Notes: generated by a model from the sequence alone, not told the origin. Positions 33,790 through 42,648 are shown, counted from the stretch's first letter. The stretch is DNA of 64,000 nucleotides from Micrococcus sp023147585 (GCF_044872765.1 NZ_CP085253.1:1178001-1242000), one strand, 5' to 3'. Made by a program: numbers and translations.

Positions 33790-34406
33790 GCCCGGCGCCC
33801 CACGCGGAACTCGAGGCCCTTCCTCACTGCGGGCCACTCCGCGGCGACGACGGAGTAGACCACCGTGTCCCGCACGTAGCCGTTGCGCTGTGCCTGCTGG
33901 CGCAGCACCCCGTCCCGCTTGGCACCGAGCCGCTCGATCGCCGCGCGGGACTGCATGTTCATCCAGTCCGTGCGGAACTCGACGGCCGCGACGCCCCAGA
34001 CCTCGATGGCGTGGCCGAGCAGGAGCAGCTTGGCATCGGCGTTCGTCCCCGTGCCGGAGGCGGAGGCCGCGTTCCAGGTGCTGCCGACCTCCACGCGGGG
34101 CACGGAACGGTCGATGTTCATGAACGTCGTCATGCCGATGACCTGCCCGTCGGAGAGCCGACGGGTGGCGAAGGGGACCATGGACCCGGCCTCCTGCAGG
34201 GCCAGGCGACGGTCGATCTCCGCGGCCATGCCCTCGGGGGTGGGCACGGCGGTGTACCAGAGCTCCCACTGCCGGCCGTCCTGCACCGCCTCGACGAGCT
34301 CGTCGTGGTGGTCGTGGCTCAGCGGCTCCAGCCGGACGAGGCGGCCGGTGAGCGTGACGGGGCCGATCTCGGCGGCGGGCGTGGCGGCGGTGTCGGGGGC
34401 GGTCAT
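33780..34406 (-). CDS. GNAT N-acetyltransferase (RimJ/RimL-like)
   Basis: A 208-aa acetyltransferase. TGRLVRLEPLSHDHHDELVEAV at the N-terminus, IGMTTFMNIDRSVPRVEVGSTW in the middle and AAVEFRTDWMNMQSRAAIERLGAKRDGVLRQ at the end match the RimJ/RimL subgroup (acetyl_3). Such proteins acetylate protein N-termini or small amines; the target is unknown. ATG at 34406 is 6 nt after TAGGCT (34413-34418, minus). Its last codons overlap the broken menB on the other strand. Confidence 0.85.
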   Translation of the reverse strand: MTAPDTAATPAAEIGPVTLTGRLVRLEPLSHDHHDELVEAVQDGRQWELWYTAVPTPEGMAAEIDRRLALQEAGSMVPFATRRLSDGQVIGMTTFMNIDRSVPRVEVGSTWNAASASGTGTNADAKLLLLGHAIEVWGVAAVEFRTDWMNMQSRAAIERLGAKRDGVLRQQAQRNGYVRDTVVYSVVAAEWPAVRKGLEFRVGRRAQK

Positions 34407-34412
34407 GCGTGA

Positions 34413-34443
34413 AGCCTAGAGCGTCCCCGCCCACGATTACCGT
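34413..34443. promoter_or_regulatory. Face-to-face promoters of GNAT gene and menE
   Basis: Minus strand TAGGCT (34413-34418) and plus strand TACCGT (34438-34443) each lie 6 nt from their start codons. They are separated by only 19 bp, so their -35 regions overlap the opposite -10 region and the two transcripts should exclude each other. Confidence 0.45.
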
Positions 34444-34449
34444 GGTCTC

Positions 34450-35676
34450 ATGCCGCTGACCCCCGACGCCCTGGCCACTGCCCGCTCCGCCCTCGCCACG
34501 GCGTTCGACGGCGGCGCGCCCGTCGAGTTCACGGCGGACGGCACCGTGGCCCTGCGCCCCCAGGCCCGCGATCCGGCGCGCTGCGGCCACCCGGACGCCG
34601 TCGCCGTCGTCCGCACGTCCGGCTCGACGGGCACGCCGAAGGAGATCGTCCTGACCCGCGGCGCCCTGCGCGCCTCGGCTGCCGCCACCGCGCAGCGGCT
34701 CGGCGGGGAGGGCACGGGCGGCGAGGGGCACTGGCTCCTCGCGGTCGGCGTCCACTACGTGGCCGGCCTGGCCGTGCTCTCCCGCACCATCGCGGCCGGC
34801 ACCGCGCCCGTCGCGCTGCCGCCCGGCCCGTTCACACCCGCCGCCTTCGCCGCAGGGGCCGCCCGCCTCCCGGACGACGGCGGCCCGCGCTTCGTCTCGC
34901 TCGTCCCCACCCAGCTCGCCCGGCTCCTGGCGCCCGGAGCCGACCCGGCCGGCGTGGCGGCGCTGCGCGCCTTCGACCGCGTGCTGGTGGGCGGGGCGCG
35001 CCTGGCCCCCGAGCTGCGCGCGTCCGCCGAGGCCGCCGGTGTGCGTGTCACCGCGACCTACGGCATGGCGGAGACGTGCGGCGGCTGCGTGTACGACGGC
35101 GTCCCGCTGCCCGGCGTCACGGCAGACACCGTCCCGTCCGACCCCGCCGACCCAGCCGCCAGTCCGCGGGTGCGCCTCGCCGGGCCCATGGTGGCCGCCG
35201 GCTACCTCGACGACCCCGTCCGCACCGCGGCGCACTTCCCGCGCGGCGCGGACGGCGCCCCCGCCTTCCTCACCGAGGACACGGGCACGGTGTCCGGCAC
35301 CCCCGACGGCGGCACGCGCCTGTCCGTCACCGGGCGCCTGGACGACGTCGTCATCACGGGCGGTGTGAAGGTCTCGGCCGCCGCGGTGGCCGCCGCGCTC
35401 GAGGCGCACCCGGGCGTCGCGGCCGCCCACGTGGCGGGCGTGGCCGATCCCGAGTGGGGGCAGCGGCTGTGCGCGGCGGTGGTGCCGGCCGAGGGCGACG
35501 TCCTCCCCGGCGGGGCCCTCCCCGCGGCCCTCGAGGATGAGCTGCGCTCCCGCGTGCGCACCGGGCTCGGGCCGGCCGCCGTCCCGAAGACGTGGCTGGC
35601 CCTCGACGCGCTGCCGCTGCTGAGCACCGGGAAGACGGACCGGCAGGAGCTCACCCGGCGGTTCGCCGAGGCGTGA
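34450..35676 (+). CDS. menE: o-Succinylbenzoate-CoA ligase MenE
   Basis: A 408-aa AMP-forming ligase that activates o-succinylbenzoate with CoA ahead of MenB. Motifs: P-loop RTSGSTGTPKEIVL, YGMAETCGGCVYDG, TEDTGTVSG (ribose-binding Asp), VTGRLDDVVITGGVKVS hinge, and LPLLSTGKTDRQEL with the catalytic lysine. Shorter than E. coli MenE (about 450 aa) because the N-terminal subdomain is trimmed, as in other actinobacteria. All catalytic motifs are present, in contrast to the ligase at 21126. Confidence 0.92.
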   Translation: MPLTPDALATARSALATAFDGGAPVEFTADGTVALRPQARDPARCGHPDAVAVVRTSGSTGTPKEIVLTRGALRASAAATAQRLGGEGTGGEGHWLLAVGVHYVAGLAVLSRTIAAGTAPVALPPGPFTPAAFAAGAARLPDDGGPRFVSLVPTQLARLLAPGADPAGVAALRAFDRVLVGGARLAPELRASAEAAGVRVTATYGMAETCGGCVYDGVPLPGVTADTVPSDPADPAASPRVRLAGPMVAAGYLDDPVRTAAHFPRGADGAPAFLTEDTGTVSGTPDGGTRLSVTGRLDDVVITGGVKVSAAAVAAALEAHPGVAAAHVAGVADPEWGQRLCAAVVPAEGDVLPGGALPAALEDELRSRVRTGLGPAAVPKTWLALDALPLLSTGKTDRQELTRRFAEA

Positions 35677-36027
35677 CGCTGCCTCTCCCCGGATCGGCAG
35701 CCGGGACACGGATGACGCCGTCCGCGCGGTGGGGGAGCCGGCCAGGGCGGAGCTCGGCCCGGGGAGGCGGAGGGCGCAGGCCGTGGCCGCCCGGATGGGC
35801 CGCGCGTCATCCCAGGTCGCCCCCTGAGGGCCGACGTGATCACCCTCGGCCTCCTCTCCACCCCCCAGCACGGCTACGCTGAGTTCGCAGTCCCCCCGTT
35901 CGAGGCGTTCGTGAAGTGCGCCATCCCCGAGCCGGACGTCCCCCACCGCGTCGACGTCGCACGCGTCCCCTCGCTGACCCGCCTCGCACCGCCCCGCATC
36001 GCATCGTCTCCAGGAGGTCCCCCGACC
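35677..36027 (+). promoter_or_regulatory. 351-bp gap before menA, with likely promoter and leader
   Basis: No convincing gene is seen. The menA frame stays open back to a GTG at 35836, but the extra 64 residues do not look like a MenA N-terminus. A possible -10 TACGCT lies at 35874-35879, which would give a leader of about 140 nt. A strong AGGAGGT (36012-36018) precedes the menA ATG. I see no terminator for menE and no clear riboswitch fold. Confidence 0.4.
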
Positions 36028-36900
36028 ATGTCCGCCTCGCTCTCCCAGTGGGTCGCCGCCGCGCGCCTGCGCACGCTGCCGATGGCGGTGGCGCCCGTGA
36101 TCGTCGGCTCGGCCGCCGCGGCGGACCTCGGGTCCCTCCACGTGGGCCGCGCCCTGCTCGCGCTCGTGGTCTCGCTCGCCCTGCAGGTGGGCGTGAACTA
36201 CGCCAACGACTACTCCGACGGCATCCGCGGCACCGACGACGACCGGGTGGGCCCCTTCCGCCTCACGGCGTCCAAGCTCGTTCCCGCGAAGCATGTGAAG
36301 CTCGCCGCGTTCGCCTGCTTCGCGCTGGCGATGCTCGCCGGGCTGTGGCTCGTGCTGCTGGCCGGCCAGTGGTGGCTGATCGCCGTGGGCCTGCTGTGCG
36401 TGGCGGCCGCGTGGTACTACACGGGCGGCAAGAAGCCCTACGGCTACCTGGGCCTGGGCGAGGTGTTCGTGTTCGTGTTCTTCGGCCTCGTGGCGGTGCT
36501 CGGCACCACGTACACCCAGGCGGGCACGGTCTCCGGCCTGGCCTGGGCCGGCGCCGTGGGCTGCGGGCTGATCTCCACGGCACTGCTCATGGTGAACAAC
36601 ATCCGGGACATCCCCACGGACCGCGCGGTCGGCAAGATGACCCTGGCCGCCCGCATCGGGGACGCCCCGGCCCGCGCATCCTACGCCGTCATGCTGGCGG
36701 TCGCCGTGCTGCTGCCGCTGCTGTTCGTGGACTCCCACCCGTGGATGCTGCTCGTGCTGCTGGCGGCGGCGCTCGCCGTCCGCCCGGCCCGCACGGTGCT
36801 GCGCGCCCAGGACCGCCGCCGGCTCATCCCCGTGCTGCGCGCGACGGGCGTCATCGGCCTGCTCTACGCGATCACCTTCGCGCTCGGCGCGGCCCTCTGA
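36028..36900 (+). CDS. menA: 1,4-Dihydroxy-2-naphthoate prenyltransferase MenA
   Basis: A 290-aa UbiA-superfamily membrane enzyme with about nine helices that attaches the polyprenyl chain to DHNA. First Asp-rich motif NYANDYSDGIRGTDDDRVGP (near residue 62); second NNIRDIPTDRAVGKMTLA (near residue 190). The start SLSQWVAAARLRTLPMAVAPV matches actinobacterial MenA. Length is typical. It takes its prenyl donor from the synthase encoded at 3864-4931. Confidence 0.93.
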   Translation: MSASLSQWVAAARLRTLPMAVAPVIVGSAAAADLGSLHVGRALLALVVSLALQVGVNYANDYSDGIRGTDDDRVGPFRLTASKLVPAKHVKLAAFACFALAMLAGLWLVLLAGQWWLIAVGLLCVAAAWYYTGGKKPYGYLGLGEVFVFVFFGLVAVLGTTYTQAGTVSGLAWAGAVGCGLISTALLMVNNIRDIPTDRAVGKMTLAARIGDAPARASYAVMLAVAVLLPLLFVDSHPWMLLVLLAAALAVRPARTVLRAQDRRRLIPVLRATGVIGLLYAITFALGAAL

Positions 36901-36916
36901 CCGGTGCCGGGGCTCG

Positions 36917-37189
36917 TCAGCCCCGGAAGCGTCCCTCGGTGTAGGCGTCCTCGGCGTCCGCGTCGGTCTGCTCGGTGCGGCCGCGCCGCCCGGGCCGGCC
37001 CTCCCACGCGGCCGCGAGGTCCTGCGTGGCGCCCAGGCGCAGCCGTGTGAGGAAGAGGTAGCTGATCGCGAAGGTCAGCACCGCGGCCACGATCGTGGAC
37101 ATCACCAGTCCCAGGCCCAGCCAGAGGCTGACGCCCCAGACGGCGAAGAACAGGAGCACGCGGACGAGGCCGTAGAGGAAGAGACGCAC
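36917..37189 (-). CDS. DUF4229 small membrane protein
   Basis: A 90-aa protein with two N-terminal membrane helices (LFLYGLVRVLLFFAVWGVSLWLG and STIVAAVLTFAISYLFL) and a charged cytoplasmic tail. This is the layout of actinobacterial DUF4229 proteins, often found near menA and ccs genes. Function unknown. GTG at 37189 is 6 nt after TAGAAT (37196-37201, minus). Confidence 0.8.
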   Translation of the reverse strand: MRLFLYGLVRVLLFFAVWGVSLWLGLGLVMSTIVAAVLTFAISYLFLTRLRLGATQDLAAAWEGRPGRRGRTEQTDADAEDAYTEGRFRG

Positions 37190-37195
37190 CCGTCC

Positions 37196-37226
37196 ATTCT
37201 AGGAGCGCTCCGCCGCCGAATAGACT
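37196..37226. promoter_or_regulatory. Face-to-face promoters of the two small membrane protein genes
   Basis: Minus strand TAGAAT (37196-37201) and plus strand TAGACT (37221-37226) each lie 6 nt from their start codons and only 19 bp apart, the same geometry as at 34413-34443. Confidence 0.45.
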
Positions 37227-37232
37227 GGACCG

Positions 37233-37619
37233 ATGGGCCGCTTCCTCATCCCCGCCGCGATCGTCCTCGTCGGCCTCACCCTGTACGCCCTCTTCGAGGC
37301 GCTGCTCACCCCGGCGCACCAGGTGCGCTCGATGCCCAAGTGGGCGTGGGTGGCCGTCGTCGTGCTGGTCCCGCTCGTGGGGCCCCTGCTGTGGCTGTGC
37401 CTCGGCCGCGCCCGCCCGGCGGGCGCCACGGGCCGCCCCGCCGCCCGTCCCGCCTCCCCCGACGACGACGAGGACTTCCTGCGCACCCTGCGCACCCAGC
37501 GTCGTCAGGCCGAGCGGGAGCGCGAGCTGGACCGGCGGGACGCCGAGCTGCGCGCCCGCGAGGAGGAGCTGCGCCGCCGTCGGGAGACGGGTCAGGAGCC
37601 GGACGGTCCCGAGGCCTGA
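37233..37619 (+). CDS. PLDc_N-domain membrane protein
   Basis: A 128-aa protein: helix 1 (LIPAAIVLVGLTLYALFEALLT), a short loop, helix 2 (WAWVAVVVLVPLVGPLLWLCLGR), then a charged tail rich in Arg/Glu that may form a coiled coil (LRTQRRQAERERELDRRDAE). The two-helix unit with KWAWVAVVVLVPLVGPLLW is the PLDc_N domain, here without a phospholipase domain. Stop is 7 nt from the convergent ccsB gene. Confidence 0.8.
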   Translation: MGRFLIPAAIVLVGLTLYALFEALLTPAHQVRSMPKWAWVAVVVLVPLVGPLLWLCLGRARPAGATGRPAARPASPDDDEDFLRTLRTQRRQAERERELDRRDAELRAREEELRRRRETGQEPDGPEA

Positions 37620-37626
37620 CCTCCGA

Positions 37627-38730
37627 TCAGCTCGGCAGGCCCGCGTACGAGTGCAGGCCGGGGAAGAACTTGTTGACGATCGTGTAGTTGAACACGATGC
37701 AGGCGAAGCCCACGATGCTCAGCCACGCGGCGCGGGAGCCGGTCCAGCCGCGGGTGGCGCGGGCGTGCAGGTACGCCGCGTAGACCACCCAGATCACGAA
37801 GGACCAGACCTCCTTGGTGTCCCAGTTCCAGTAGCGCCCCCACGCGGCCTCGGCCCAGATGGCGCCGGCGATCACGGTGAAGGTCCACATCACGAAGGCG
37901 ACCGCGTTCAGGCGGTAGGACCAGTTCTCGAGCGCGAAGGCCGAGGGCACGAGGCGCAGGAAGGACCAGGAGTGCTCTCCCGCGGCGGCCCGCCGCTCGG
38001 CGCGGTCCTGCAGGAGCTGGAGCACGGACATGGCGGCGGTCAGCGCGAAGAGAGAGCTGGCCAGCACGGCGATGGACACGTGGATCACGAGCCACGGCGA
38101 CTGCAGCGGCGGCTGGAGGTGGCCCACCGGCGTCGGGAAGCCCATGGTGGCGGCGCACATCATGGCCACCACGAGGCCCGTGACGAAGGAGCCCACGAAG
38201 CGCAGATCCTTGCGGATCAGGAACGCGAGGTACACCGTCACGATGACGAGCGCGCCCGTGGTCATGAACTCGTAGAGGTTGCCCCACGGCACGCGGTGCG
38301 CGGCGATGCTGCGGGCGACCACGGCGAAGGCGTGCAGGGCCCAGCCGATCGCGAGCACGGCCACGGCCACGTTGGCGACGGGGCGGCGGCCCGTGCCGGT
38401 GTAGTCCATGTCCTCGTCCACGAGGCCGTTGCCGGCTCCCGCGTGGCGCGTCTCGGCGGGCAGGGCGGTGGTGCCGGAGCCGCCGACCGTGCCGGAGGCG
38501 GCGGAGCGGGCGCCGACGCCGGCCGGCTCCCGCGTCGCCGCGGGGACGACGCCGGCCGTGCCGCGCTCGGCCGCGAGCTGGGTCTCGATGCGACGGATGG
38601 TGGAGGAGGAGATCGCCATGTCGACGGCGAAGAGGATGAAGGCCGCCGCGTAGACGAGGGCGGCGATGAGCATGAACAGGTCGCTGTACTGCGCCAGCTG
38701 CTCGTTCACGGGTGCCGTGGGGTTGTACAC
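37627..38730 (-). CDS. ccsB: System II cytochrome c synthetase subunit CcsB/ResC
   Basis: A 367-aa membrane protein of the CcmF/CcsA family that handles haem and, with ResB, attaches it to apocytochrome c outside the membrane. The tryptophan-rich haem motif is WGRYWNWDTKEVWSFVIW. WGNLYEFMTTGALV and GHLQPPLQSPWLVIHVSIAVLASS bring conserved histidines. A Gly/Ala-rich loop occupies about residues 48-95. GTG at 38730 follows the resB stop by 2 nt. Last gene of the ccs operon. Confidence 0.9.
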   Translation of the reverse strand: MYNPTAPVNEQLAQYSDLFMLIAALVYAAAFILFAVDMAISSSTIRRIETQLAAERGTAGVVPAATREPAGVGARSAASGTVGGSGTTALPAETRHAGAGNGLVDEDMDYTGTGRRPVANVAVAVLAIGWALHAFAVVARSIAAHRVPWGNLYEFMTTGALVIVTVYLAFLIRKDLRFVGSFVTGLVVAMMCAATMGFPTPVGHLQPPLQSPWLVIHVSIAVLASSLFALTAAMSVLQLLQDRAERRAAAGEHSWSFLRLVPSAFALENWSYRLNAVAFVMWTFTVIAGAIWAEAAWGRYWNWDTKEVWSFVIWVVYAAYLHARATRGWTGSRAAWLSIVGFACIVFNYTIVNKFFPGLHSYAGLPS

Positions 38731-38732
38731 AG

Positions 38733-40460
38733 TCAGGCTCCTGAGGCGGGATGGGTGATGCCGGGGTCGGCGTGGGGGGCGCGGGGCGCGGCCGTCGCGG
38801 CCACCGCGCCGGAGGGGTCGGGCCGGTGCTCCTCGGCGTCCGGCGCGGAGACGGGCCACATGCGGTCCATGGCCGCGCGCAGGGCGAGGTGCTCCTCGCG
38901 CAGCCCGAACTCCTCGCCGCGGGCGAGGAGGGCGTACTCGACGCGGGTGCGGCCGTCGTCGCCGACGGCGGCGCGCACCCACGCGCGGCGGCGCCGCACG
39001 AACAGGCTGGTGGCGAGGCCGAGCAGGGCCGTCACGGCGAACAGGCCCACGCCCCACTTGCCCGGGTCGTAGTGGATGTCCAGGCCCACATAGCGGCGGA
39101 CGCCGTCGAAGCTGATCGAGCCCTTGCCGTCCGGCAGCTGGTGGGTCTGCCCCGGGGTCAGCGTGATGCCGCCGTTCTCGCTCTTGCGGCTGTTCAGCTC
39201 GGTGAGGGACTCGGTGTCGAGCACGTACACGTTCTGCGGCACGCCGCGGTCCAGGCCGAGGTCCCCGGCGTACGAGTTGAGGATCAGCGTCGGGTTCAGC
39301 AGCTCGGGGTCCACCGAGACCTGCACCCCGGAGCCCGTGGGGTCGTCCGCCGCGGGCATGAACTGGCCCACGAAGCCCAGCTGCTCCGGCCGCGCGTCGG
39401 GCGCCTTGACCACGGCCATCGAGTTGAAGTTCTGGTCCTGCACGCGGGTGACCACGGGGCCCTGGAAGGCGATGTCCCCGTTGCCGTCCCGCACGGTGAC
39501 CACCGGGGCGTAGCCGTTGCCCACGAGGTAGACGCGGGCGCCGTCCACGGAGAGCGGGTGGTTGACCTTCAGGATCTCCTCGTGGGCCTCGCCGCCGGCG
39601 CCCTCGCGGACCTCCATCACGGCCGTGTAGTCGAGCGGCTGGCCCCAGTGCGCCTCGGACTGGCGCTCGAACCGCGCGTCGAAGGACGTCAGCGCCAGGG
39701 AGAAGGGCTGCAGGCTGTTCGGGTCGAAGCGGGCGCCCGGCGTGAAGGAGTCGTAGGCCACGAGGTTGTTGGCGAAGCCCTCCCCCTCCACGATGATCTT
39801 CTGCCCCGTGTACTTGGTCATGCCGCCGTACGCCATGAACACGAGCACGCCGATGAGCGAGAGGTGGAACAGGATGTTGCCGATCTCCCGGACGTAGCCG
39901 CGCTCCGCCCCCACGGACGCGCCGCCTTCCTCGGGCCGGTACTCCACGCGGTAGCGGCGCCTCTTCAGCCAGGCCTGCGCCTGCCGGACGGCGTCCTCGG
40001 GGGCGGGGCCGCCCTCCTCGAGCACCACGACGCCGGACTCCGGCAGCCGCTCGAGGCGGCGCGGTGTGCGCGCCGGGGGCTGGCGCAGGGCGTGGGCGTG
40101 CTTGACGGCGCGGGGCCACACGCAGCCCACGAGGGAGATGAACAGCAGCAGGTAGATGGCGGAGAACCAGGCGGAGGTGTAGACGTCGAAGAACTGCAGC
40201 GCGTCCAGCACCGGGCCCCAGAACGGGTTGTCCTCGATCCAGCGGTCCACCACCTCGGGGCCCGCGCGGCGCTGCGGCACGAGGGAGCCGGGCACGGCGG
40301 CCACGGCCAGCAGGAGCAGCAGCATGAGCGCCGTGCGCATGCTCGTCAGCTGCGTCCACATCCAGCGCAGGGTCCCGGCCAGCCCGAGCGAGGGGAGGGC
40401 GACGTCCCGCGCGCGGGCGGGCTGGGGGGCCGAGGAGCCGTGGCCGGTCGAGGAGCTCAC
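38733..40460 (-). CDS. resB: Cytochrome c biogenesis protein ResB
   Basis: A 575-aa protein. Three N-terminal helices (TALMLLLLLAVAAVPGSLVPQ; AIYLLLFISLVGCVWPR; IGNILFHLSLIGVLVFMAYGG), a large extracytoplasmic domain, and a final helix (VGLFAVTALLGLATSLFVRRRR) give the standard ResB layout. AERGYVREIGNILFHLSLIGVL is the family signature. The last ~70 residues are a cytoplasmic Ala/Pro-rich tail. GTG start overlaps the ccdA stop by 3 nt. Confidence 0.9.
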   Translation of the reverse strand: MSSSTGHGSSAPQPARARDVALPSLGLAGTLRWMWTQLTSMRTALMLLLLLAVAAVPGSLVPQRRAGPEVVDRWIEDNPFWGPVLDALQFFDVYTSAWFSAIYLLLFISLVGCVWPRAVKHAHALRQPPARTPRRLERLPESGVVVLEEGGPAPEDAVRQAQAWLKRRRYRVEYRPEEGGASVGAERGYVREIGNILFHLSLIGVLVFMAYGGMTKYTGQKIIVEGEGFANNLVAYDSFTPGARFDPNSLQPFSLALTSFDARFERQSEAHWGQPLDYTAVMEVREGAGGEAHEEILKVNHPLSVDGARVYLVGNGYAPVVTVRDGNGDIAFQGPVVTRVQDQNFNSMAVVKAPDARPEQLGFVGQFMPAADDPTGSGVQVSVDPELLNPTLILNSYAGDLGLDRGVPQNVYVLDTESLTELNSRKSENGGITLTPGQTHQLPDGKGSISFDGVRRYVGLDIHYDPGKWGVGLFAVTALLGLATSLFVRRRRAWVRAAVGDDGRTRVEYALLARGEEFGLREEHLALRAAMDRMWPVSAPDAEEHRPDPSGAVAATAAPRAPHADPGITHPASGA

Positions 40461-41218
40461 AGGGGCATCTCCCATTCGTTCGCGAACCAGAACTGCAGCT
40501 GGGTGGTCCACGCGGTCCACACCCCGGTGGCCATGAGCAGCCCGAGGAGGATCAGCAGGGCGCCGCCCAGGCGCATGATGAGCACGCGGTGCGTGCGGAA
40601 GAAGGCCAGGGCCCGCAGGCCACGCTCCATGCCCAGGGCGATCAGCACGAACGGCACCCCGAGGCCGAGGCAGTAGAGGAAGGCCAGGAGCGCGGCGCGG
40701 CCCAGGGAGCCCTCGCCGCCGCCCACCGTGGACATCGCCAGGACGGCGGCCATCGTGGGGCCGATGCACGGGGCCCAGCCGAGCCCGAAGGTCATACCGA
40801 GCAGGGGGGCGCCAGCCAGGCCCATGCCGGGCTTGGCGTGCACCCGGCGCTCCTGCTGCAGGCGCCCGCCGCCGCCCATGAAGATGACGCCCATCAGCAT
40901 CACGAGCACGCCGAGCAGGCGGGTGACCCACACGCCGTCGCGCTGCAGCCACACCAGGGCCTGCGTGAACACCACGCTGACGGCCACGAAGACCACCGCG
41001 AACCCGAGCACGAAGAGCACCGCCCCGAGGGCGAGGCGCCCGCGACGGCGCGAGGTGAGCACGTCCCCGCCCAGGCCGGTGACGTAGCCGAGGTAGCCGG
41101 GCACGAGAGGGAGGACACACGGGGAGAGGAAGGAGACGAGGCCGGCGAGCAGAGCGACCGGCGCCGCGAGCAGGAGGGAGCCCTGCAGGGCGATCTCGGC
41201 GAAGGGGTTGTCGCGCAT
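40457..41218 (-). CDS. ccdA: Thiol-disulfide transporter CcdA
   Basis: A 253-aa protein with six helices that passes reducing power across the membrane to the ResA-like protein. The two redox cysteines lie in SFLSPCVLPLVPGYLGYVTG (helix 1) and FGLGWAPCIGPTMAAV (helix 4). It lies between the resA-like and resB genes, which fits maturation of apocytochrome c. Confidence 0.92.
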   Translation of the reverse strand: MRDNPFAEIALQGSLLLAAPVALLAGLVSFLSPCVLPLVPGYLGYVTGLGGDVLTSRRRGRLALGAVLFVLGFAVVFVAVSVVFTQALVWLQRDGVWVTRLLGVLVMLMGVIFMGGGGRLQQERRVHAKPGMGLAGAPLLGMTFGLGWAPCIGPTMAAVLAMSTVGGGEGSLGRAALLAFLYCLGLGVPFVLIALGMERGLRALAFFRTHRVLIMRLGGALLILLGLLMATGVWTAWTTQLQFWFANEWEMPL

Positions 41219-41234
41219 GGGCTCTGCCGGCGGC

Positions 41235-41852
41235 TCAGGCCGCGGCCTCGTCCACCACGGTCTTGAGCAGCGCCCGGAGCGTGGACTCCTCGATCGCGCC
41301 GAGCACGCGGGCGGAGACGCGGCCCTGGGCGTCCAGCACGAGGGTGGACGGCACGGCCTGAGGGGGCACGTAGTCGGTCATGCGCAGCAGGACGTCGCCG
41401 CGCGCGTCCTCCACGGAGGGGTAGGGGATCTCGAAGGACCGCTCGAAGGCCTGCGCCGTGGTGGCCGTGTCCCGCACGTTCACGCCGAGGAAGTTCACCC
41501 CCTGCGGGGCGAACTCCTCGTGGAGCGAGACCAGGTGGGGCGCCTCGACGCGGCACGGCGCACACGAGGCATACCAGAAGTTGAGGAGGGCGGGCGCGCC
41601 GCGCAGGCTCTCCCCGCTCACGGGCGTGCCGTCGAAGCGCGTCGCGGTGAACTCCACGGGCTCCCCGCGGTCGGCCGGGGCGAACTCGAGCACCGATCCG
41701 TCGCCGGCGATGTAGTTCTTGCCGTCCCCGTTGCCGGCCTGAGCGGCCAGGGAGTCATCCCCGCCGGAGCAGGCCGCGAGCACGGGCGCCAGGCCGGCGG
41801 CCGTGAGGCCGGCGAGCACGCGACGGCGGGTGAGCGGGGACTGCGGGGTCAT
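41235..41852 (-). CDS. TlpA/ResA-like thioredoxin lipoprotein
   Basis: A 205-aa exported thiol reductase. The N-terminus has RRR, a hydrophobic stretch and the lipobox LAAC (cleavage before Cys29). The thioredoxin-like domain has the active site NFWYASCAPCRVEAPHL and the cis-Pro loop QAVPSTLVLDAQGRV. It should reduce the CXXCH cysteines of apocytochrome c before haem attachment. First gene of the ccs operon; a minus-strand TAGACT at 41917-41922 may be the operon's -10, giving a leader of about 55-60 nt. Confidence 0.88.
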   Translation of the reverse strand: MTPQSPLTRRRVLAGLTAAGLAPVLAACSGGDDSLAAQAGNGDGKNYIAGDGSVLEFAPADRGEPVEFTATRFDGTPVSGESLRGAPALLNFWYASCAPCRVEAPHLVSLHEEFAPQGVNFLGVNVRDTATTAQAFERSFEIPYPSVEDARGDVLLRMTDYVPPQAVPSTLVLDAQGRVSARVLGAIEESTLRALLKTVVDEAAA

Positions 41853-41973
41853 GGGCGGGCGCTCCAGGCGAGGCGGACGGGAGGGAGTCGGAGGGCCCCC
41901 GCGGGGGCCTGATCGAGTCTACTGTCCGCCCCTGATCCTGACTGAACCCTGGGCGTCAGCCGTCCCGGGGGCC

Positions 41974-42648
41974 TCAGGCACCGGGCAGGGAGGAGGCGTC
42001 CTTGAGGAGCTCGCGGTTGGGCTCGTGGTACTCGACGCGCGGGGTGGCCCGGCCCTCCTCGAACACGAGGGAGGTCACCGAGGTGAGGGAGCACTCGCGC
42101 TGACGCGGATCGTGCCACAGGGGCCGGCCCTCGACCGCGAGGCGGGTGACCCAGATGGGGAGCTGGTGGGAGACGAGGATGGCCTCCGCGCCGGGGCCGA
42201 GGGTGTCCACCGCCTCCCCCTTCACGCGGTCCACCACCTCGAGCATGCGCGCGGCCTGCTGGTGGTAGGGCTCGCCCCACGAGGGGCGCAGGGGATTGCG
42301 CAGCTTCGGCCAGAGGCGCGGGTCCCGCTTGAGGGAGTCGACCACCTGGGACATCCCCTCGAAGGCGTTCTCGGCCTCGATGATGTTCGGCTCGGTGAGC
42401 AGCGGCCGGGAGAAGGCGCCGGCGATCGGCGCGGCGGTCTGCTGAGCGCGCAGCAGCGGGGAGGCCGCCACCAGGGCCGGATGCCGCCGGATGCGGTTCG
42501 CGCGGTGCAGGAACCACTCGGCCACGCCGTCGGCCATCCGGTGCCCCAGCTCCGAGAGGCCGAACCCGTCCAGACGGCCGTAGAGGACGCGGTCGGGGTT
42601 GTGGACCTCGCCGTGACGGACGAGGTGGACGGTCGCGATCGTCTGCAT
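41974..42648 (-). CDS. Histidine phosphatase (phosphoglycerate mutase-like)
   Basis: A 224-aa member of the branch-1 histidine phosphatases. The nucleophile motif is HLVRHGEVHNPDRVLYGR and the second catalytic His is in AILVSHQLPIWVTRLAVEG. This subgroup commonly precedes resA/ccd genes in actinobacteria, but its substrate is not known. ATG at 42648 is 6 nt after CAGACT (42655-42660, minus). Confidence 0.88.
   Translation of the reverse strand: MQTIATVHLVRHGEVHNPDRVLYGRLDGFGLSELGHRMADGVAEWFLHRANRIRRHPALVAASPLLRAQQTAAPIAGAFSRPLLTEPNIIEAENAFEGMSQVVDSLKRDPRLWPKLRNPLRPSWGEPYHQQAARMLEVVDRVKGEAVDTLGPGAEAILVSHQLPIWVTRLAVEGRPLWHDPRQRECSLTSVTSLVFEEGRATPRVEYHEPNRELLKDASSLPGA

Noticed and set aside
35836..36027. 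Earlier GTG start for menA adding 64 residues
   Set aside because: MenA proteins begin with the SLSQWVAAARLRTLP region. The ATG at 36028 has an excellent AGGAGGT, whereas 35836 does not.
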